A DNA stretch of 25,002 bases from Candidatus Thorarchaeota archaeon (lineage in GTDB: Archaea; Asgardarchaeota; Thorarchaeia; Thorarchaeales; Thorarchaeaceae), in the NCBI GenBank assembly GCA_020355105.1, contig CP070658.1, forward strand, positions 245,209 through 270,210. Reading direction: 5' to 3'. Below the pieces are notes generated by a model. That model had not been told where the DNA came from. It ran no database searches and worked only from the letters and a program-made list of their open reading frames with translations. This document shows, piece by piece, positions 22,053-25,002 of the stretch. The position numbers and the translations under genes were made by a program. The first letter of the stretch is position 1. Each line of letters begins with the position of its first letter.

Positions 22053-22370
22053 CTACGTCAGTGTACCGAGCCGCGCCGCTACTTCATCTAGCTTCGCCTT
22101 TGTTGAAACTATACTCTCAGCGCCATAATCGGGAAGGACCTTCAGCTCCTCCACAAGAAGCGCAATTGCTTTCGTAGGTTCAACCTCCTTCGTATCGAGA
22201 GAGCCATCAGGAAAGGTGAGTGATGCCTCAACCCATTTCTCCTTGGATTCGTCAGCTGGATATAGAATGTATATGTAATCGTCATTGCTGCAGATGAAGG
22301 AAGGAGTATGCTCCCAAGCCTCTGCCAACAATGACCCGAAGGTCTTTGCGTTCTCAGCTTTGTCTGCCAT
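22053..22370 (-). CDS. Unrecognised 105-residue acidic protein
   Basis: Soluble alpha/beta protein: an N-terminal helix (FGSLLAEAWEH), a SNDDYIYILYP strand pair, WVEASLTFPDG, then a C-terminal helix (KAIALLVEELKVL ... TKAKLDEVAARL). One Cys. No motif recognised. The ATG at 22370 is preceded by GGTGA at 8 nt. It lies between endA (upstream) and the zinc-ribbon coiled-coil gene (downstream) on the same strand and may belong to that transcription unit. Its reality is supported by the ribosome site and by a coherent protein composition; the overlapping frame 22142-22450 is a shadow. Confidence 0.7.
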   Translation of the reverse strand: MADKAENAKTFGSLLAEAWEHTPSFICSNDDYIYILYPADESKEKWVEASLTFPDGSLDTKEVEPTKAIALLVEELKVLPDYGAESIVSTKAKLDEVAARLGTLT

Positions 22371-22450
22371 TCAGAAATCACCCTTGTGGGCTGGATGAGA
22401 TTGGGAAACGCTTGGTTTGAGTCCTTATTTGTTTTGCTCCGGTATGACAC

Positions 22451-23038
22451 CTACGGACGATGCCAAACGAAACTGTAGTACGCAATTTGGCCGTTTTCCT
22501 TGATAGTTGCTATTATGAACCTTTTGCGAACACTGGTTGCGAGTCTCCCGGCTCTCACGATGTCCAGCGGGACAACACCCTTCCGTTGTGGTATCACGTG
22601 AACAAGCAGTGGAGCATGGTCCTTTCCAGGTCCGTGTTCATATACTGCAAAGTCAGTCCCAAACTTGAGACCGGGCCTCACAACATATCCTCGCTCACGC
22701 AACTGACTGTAGACCAAGAATCGTTCCTTGAAGTCCTCGACCTTCTGGGCGCCAAGCCTCAATAGATCATCCTGCGTTAGAGTCCGCTTCTCTTGCCTAC
22801 TGTGTACCTCTAGTCGGCCGGTCTTGGTGAGGTACGTGCACTCAATCAAGGAGAGTTCAAGTGGCTTATCAAAGACTGCGGACTTAGGCTTCCTTATCCC
22901 AAGGGGTTGTCCGAAATAGCCCTCTCGATAGAGTCGCATGCCATGTTCAGGGTTCCAGATTACGCCTCGGTCTCCAACCAGTTCCGCCTTGGCAGTATCT
23001 TCATGTGAACTTGACAATGCCTCCACCGGCCGCATCAT
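22451..23038 (-). CDS. endA: tRNA-splicing endonuclease (EndA)
   Basis: 195 residues. Cleaves bulge-helix-bulge motifs in archaeal pre-tRNA introns. The catalytic triad is visible in the C-terminal nuclease domain: Y133 in FGTDFAVYEHG, H141 in HAPLLVHV, K172 in SVRKRF. The N-terminal domain (about 10-100) fits the archaeal alpha/beta domain, and the length is that of the homotetrameric (alpha4) or heterotetrameric catalytic subunit type (about 180-200). The start ATGATG overlaps the end of the DUF47 gene by 4 nt, so the two are translationally coupled. Confidence 0.93.
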   Translation of the reverse strand: MMRPVEALSSSHEDTAKAELVGDRGVIWNPEHGMRLYREGYFGQPLGIRKPKSAVFDKPLELSLIECTYLTKTGRLEVHSRQEKRTLTQDDLLRLGAQKVEDFKERFLVYSQLRERGYVVRPGLKFGTDFAVYEHGPGKDHAPLLVHVIPQRKGVVPLDIVRAGRLATSVRKRFIIATIKENGQIAYYSFVWHRP

Positions 23039-23697
23039 GTGTTGAGTGTTAGAGATAGACCCCTGATTGTGTTGGCTGCGTCTTCGCTGAAATTCGATAT
23101 CTCTTCAATCATATTGATGAAATCACGAAAGCGGAGGAGGACGGCGAGGTCGATCTCAAGTGAGTAGAGATGGGACACAATCTCTCTCTGAAGAATGTCC
23201 ATTTGCTTCTCAAGCCTACATATCTCATCAGCTTTCTTGATGGACTCCTCGATGTTGATATGAAGGAATCTAACGGCTTCTCTTTGGTGTGTGATTTGGT
23301 CATTGAATAGCTCAATGAACTTGGCAATCTTCGATTTCAAATCCCCCGTTGGATTCCAGGGTCCTGCAACCGCCGCCAGATGGTAGCAGGCAATCTCTGC
23401 TCCATCGATGAGTTTGTCGTTGTAGTTGACGAGTCGTAGCAGGTCCTCACGCTGCATCAGTGTATTGGCCTTGGAGAGCTGATCAAGAATGGCAAGCTTG
23501 ATTGAGTCCCCCTTCTCTTCTAGTTCAGTAATCTTCTCGAGTTGCTTGGAATCGACATTCTTGCCCTCTTGGAGCCAGTCAACGATAGCACTTCGTACAA
23601 TCTTGTTTGCCGATAGAGCAACTCGGAAGTGTTCCTCAAGCATCTGAGTGATTTGCGCTAGTTCAGAACTGATGTATCTGTTGTTATCGAGGACCAT
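23035..23697 (-). CDS. DUF47/PhoU-like helical protein
   Basis: 220 residues, almost all helical, of the DUF47 (PhoU-related) family. Landmarks are a first helix LAQITQMLEEHFRVAL, ELEEKGDSIKLAIL (the E-x-x-D metal-binding type motif), LVNYNDKLIDGAEIACYHL, and a final bundle LLRFRDFINMIEEISNFSEDAANTIR (a second acidic metal site). Family members are commonly paired with Pit-type phosphate transporters, but none is adjacent here; the partner is endA, overlapping by 4 nt. ATG at 23697 with GGATGAG upstream. Confidence 0.85.
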   Translation of the reverse strand: MVLDNNRYISSELAQITQMLEEHFRVALSANKIVRSAIVDWLQEGKNVDSKQLEKITELEEKGDSIKLAILDQLSKANTLMQREDLLRLVNYNDKLIDGAEIACYHLAAVAGPWNPTGDLKSKIAKFIELFNDQITHQREAVRFLHINIEESIKKADEICRLEKQMDILQREIVSHLYSLEIDLAVLLRFRDFINMIEEISNFSEDAANTIRGLSLTLNT

Positions 23698-23787
23698 GAG
23701 TTCTCATCCCTACGTGAATAGTTTGTCGGGCTCAGAGCTACCCTTTTAATTCTTTAGTACCGAGCGTGGCCTAGGTGGATGATATTC

Positions 23788-24585
23788 ATGGAACCTTGGC
23801 AGATTATAGTGGCGGTGATTCAGGGACTTATCGAATGGCTGCCGATAAGTAGTGAAGGGCAGGTGGTTCTCTTCGTCTACAATTTCGGCCAAGTTCCTTC
23901 TGACGAACTGTTGTCACTAGTAGTGTGGTTGCATCTCGGGACAACGCTCTCAGTATTGGTTCGATATCCAAGGACAATTCTAGATGTCCTAACGATGAGG
24001 GATAGGCGACTTCTAAGACTCTTAGTGATTGCAACGATTGGCACGGCCGTGACAGCAATTCCGCTCTATGTCTTCTTGAAGAACAGTCTTGCCGCTTTCC
24101 ACGGCGAGATGATGAATATGTTTGTAGGAATTCTACTTCTCGCAACTGCGTTTGTGCTATATCTGCCCACACGCAGTACGGACAGAGAGACAACTAGTCA
24201 CCCTCCAAACGACGTTGGAGATAGGGAAGCAATCAGCACTGGACTTGTACAAGGTTTCGCCGTACTTCCTGGACTGAGCAGATCTGGCGTCACAGTTTCG
24301 GCACTCCTTATGCAGAGAGTTGACAAGGAAACCGCTTTGAGATTCAGCTTTCTCATGAGTGTCCCAGCGGTCATAGGCATACTTGCAGTCGAGGTGTTCT
24401 TTGGGAATGCAGTGCCATCGTCGATTGGCATACTAGACTTGGTAGCGATGGAACTCATGGTATTTGTCGTGGGTTTGGCATCTATGGAGTTCCTACTTAG
24501 GCTGGCCCGTACAATCAGCTTCTGGAAACTGTGTCTTGTTCTGGCGCTAATCGCAATAGCGTTCGGTCTGCCAGCACTACTCTGA
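23788..24585 (+). CDS. uppP: Undecaprenyl-diphosphatase family protein (UppP/BacA), archaeal type
   Basis: 265 residues, polytopic (about seven hydrophobic segments). Active-site stretches: QGLIEWLPISSEGQVVLF at the N-terminus (bacterial ExxxE ... SSSGH; the archaeal form has Gln where bacteria have His) and GFAVLPGLSRSGVTVS (PGxSRSxxT). In archaea the substrate is presumably a polyprenyl (dolichyl-type) diphosphate recycled for glycosylation at the membrane's outer face. The ATG at 23788 is preferred to that at 23779 because AGGTGG abuts the latter but lies 9 nt from the former. TTTTAATT about 45 nt upstream is a likely TATA. Confidence 0.9.
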   Translation: MEPWQIIVAVIQGLIEWLPISSEGQVVLFVYNFGQVPSDELLSLVVWLHLGTTLSVLVRYPRTILDVLTMRDRRLLRLLVIATIGTAVTAIPLYVFLKNSLAAFHGEMMNMFVGILLLATAFVLYLPTRSTDRETTSHPPNDVGDREAISTGLVQGFAVLPGLSRSGVTVSALLMQRVDKETALRFSFLMSVPAVIGILAVEVFFGNAVPSSIGILDLVAMELMVFVVGLASMEFLLRLARTISFWKLCLVLALIAIAFGLPALL

Positions 24586-25002
24586 TCGTTTCTGGAACAT
24601 CATTGCAATGGGAGCATTTGCCTTGCGCCACTCTGCCAGCTTTCCCTCATAGTCTAGAGGAACAGGATGTCGTCCATGATTGCCAATAATCACGAAGAGC
24701 GTTCCGAGTCTTGCCTGCTTGAGTAGTACCTTGACCCACTTATCCGTCCTTCGTACAATCTTCTCCAGGAGCGTCGTTGGGGGTGTCCTGTGTCCATACT
24801 GAGCGTACAGACTCTCAAAATCCAGGAAGTGAAGAAAGAGGAGCTCATTCTTGAAGATATGCTTGGTCGACTCCACGTAGGTCTGCATGTCGTCCCGCTT
24901 ATGTACGGTGAAACCCGGGTCCAACCCGAGTTCCTGCATGTCGTCTTCTCTGCAGATGGCCTTCACTGTCTTTCCATAGTTCCGTATGTATTGAATGAGG
25001 TG
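24577..25002 (-). CDS. Alkaline-phosphatase-superfamily (phosphodiesterase/PglZ-like) protein, C-terminal part, cut by window edge
   Basis: The frame is open to the right edge, so the N-terminus lies outside; about 141 C-terminal residues are visible. ELLFLHFLDFESLYAQYGHRTPP and TLFVIIGNHGRHPVPL match the late metal-binding region of type I phosphodiesterases and related alkaline-phosphatase-fold enzymes (D...H...; DHG usually, NHG here). The catalytic Thr/Ser region is not in the window, so the reaction cannot be assigned. It converges with uppP, overlapping its end by 9 nt. Confidence 0.7.
   Translation of the reverse strand, partial: HLIQYIRNYGKTVKAICREDDMQELGLDPGFTVHKRDDMQTYVESTKHIFKNELLFLHFLDFESLYAQYGHRTPPTTLLEKIVRRTDKWVKVLLKQARLGTLFVIIGNHGRHPVPLDYEGKLAEWRKANAPIAMMFQKRSE

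Noticed and set aside
22142..22450. Minus-strand 102-residue frame overlapping the 105-residue gene at 22053-22370
   Set aside because: It is a shifted frame of the same DNA without a ribosome site; the other frame has GGTGA at good spacing and a coherent protein.
23761..23790. tRNA-like stretch (GTGGCCTAGGTGG) upstream of uppP
   Set aside because: It resembles a D arm by chance; no matching acceptor, anticodon or T arm follows, and AGGTGG serves as the uppP ribosome site.
1..25002. CRISPR arrays, insertion sequences, integrases, rRNA genes
   Set aside because: No direct repeat series, transposase motif or rRNA-like stretch was seen on either strand.

Overview
The window looks like chromosomal DNA from an archaeon. 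Evidence: a TFIIB-type initiation factor with an N-terminal zinc ribbon, an archaeal-type leucyl-tRNA synthetase, a tRNA-splicing endonuclease, a stand-alone Lrp/AsnC ligand-binding (RAM) domain, an archaeal-type UppP, TATA-like boxes about 25-30 nt upstream of starts, and several near-leaderless genes. The selenocysteine (Sec) genes, the absence of any methanogenesis gene here and the general protein repertoire point to an Asgard archaeon (Lokiarchaeota/Thorarchaeota-like). That placement is inference, not something read directly from the sequence.

The centrepiece is a Sec-decoding locus at about 12.9-17.2 kb. Four features lie in one direction on the minus strand: selB (Sec-specific elongation factor), sepsecS (Sep-tRNA:Sec-tRNA synthase, overlapping the end of selB), an unrecognised 216-residue protein, and a tRNA-Sec gene with anticodon UCA, a 9-bp acceptor stem and a 4-bp T stem. 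The plus-strand gene facing the tRNA is pstK (O-phosphoseryl-tRNA-Sec kinase), preceded by a TFB gene. Together these supply the archaeal/eukaryal two-step route Ser-tRNA-Sec -> Sep-tRNA-Sec -> Sec-tRNA-Sec plus delivery to the ribosome. Selenophosphate synthetase (SelD) is the missing piece. A PurM/SelD-superfamily protein lies at 19.6-20.6 kb but lacks the N-terminal Cys/Sec motif of SelD. No selenoprotein is certain; a weak C-terminal CxxU candidate with a downstream hairpin is flagged at 11.0-11.7 kb.

Layout. 1-3952 (+): a metabolic operon of a cyclic amidohydrolase (cut by the left edge), a four-motif ferredoxin, a tungsten AOR-family oxidoreductase and an ATC-hydrolase-like protein. 3993-8369: RAM-domain protein (-), DUF998-like membrane protein (+), GYD-domain protein (-) and leuS (-). 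8643-11609: a putative methyltransferase (+), an AstE/AspA-family protein whose zinc ligands are all replaced (+), an isoprenylcysteine-methyltransferase-like membrane protein (-) and an unknown protein (+). 11610-11915: an intergenic region with a long hairpin and the structured leader of the TFB gene. 11916-17247: TFB and the Sec locus. 17364-19280: a pilin-like membrane-anchored protein and a membrane polyferredoxin (+) facing a ModE-like regulator (-). 19341-23697: a mostly minus-strand run of small zinc/cysteine proteins, the PurM/SelD-like protein, a tiny membrane protein, a zinc-ribbon coiled-coil protein, EndA and a DUF47/PhoU-like protein. 23788-25002: UppP (+) and the C-terminal part of an alkaline-phosphatase-superfamily protein (-, cut by the right edge).

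No CRISPR array, insertion sequence, integrase or rRNA was seen. The Sec locus and the TFB leader are the parts most worth following up.
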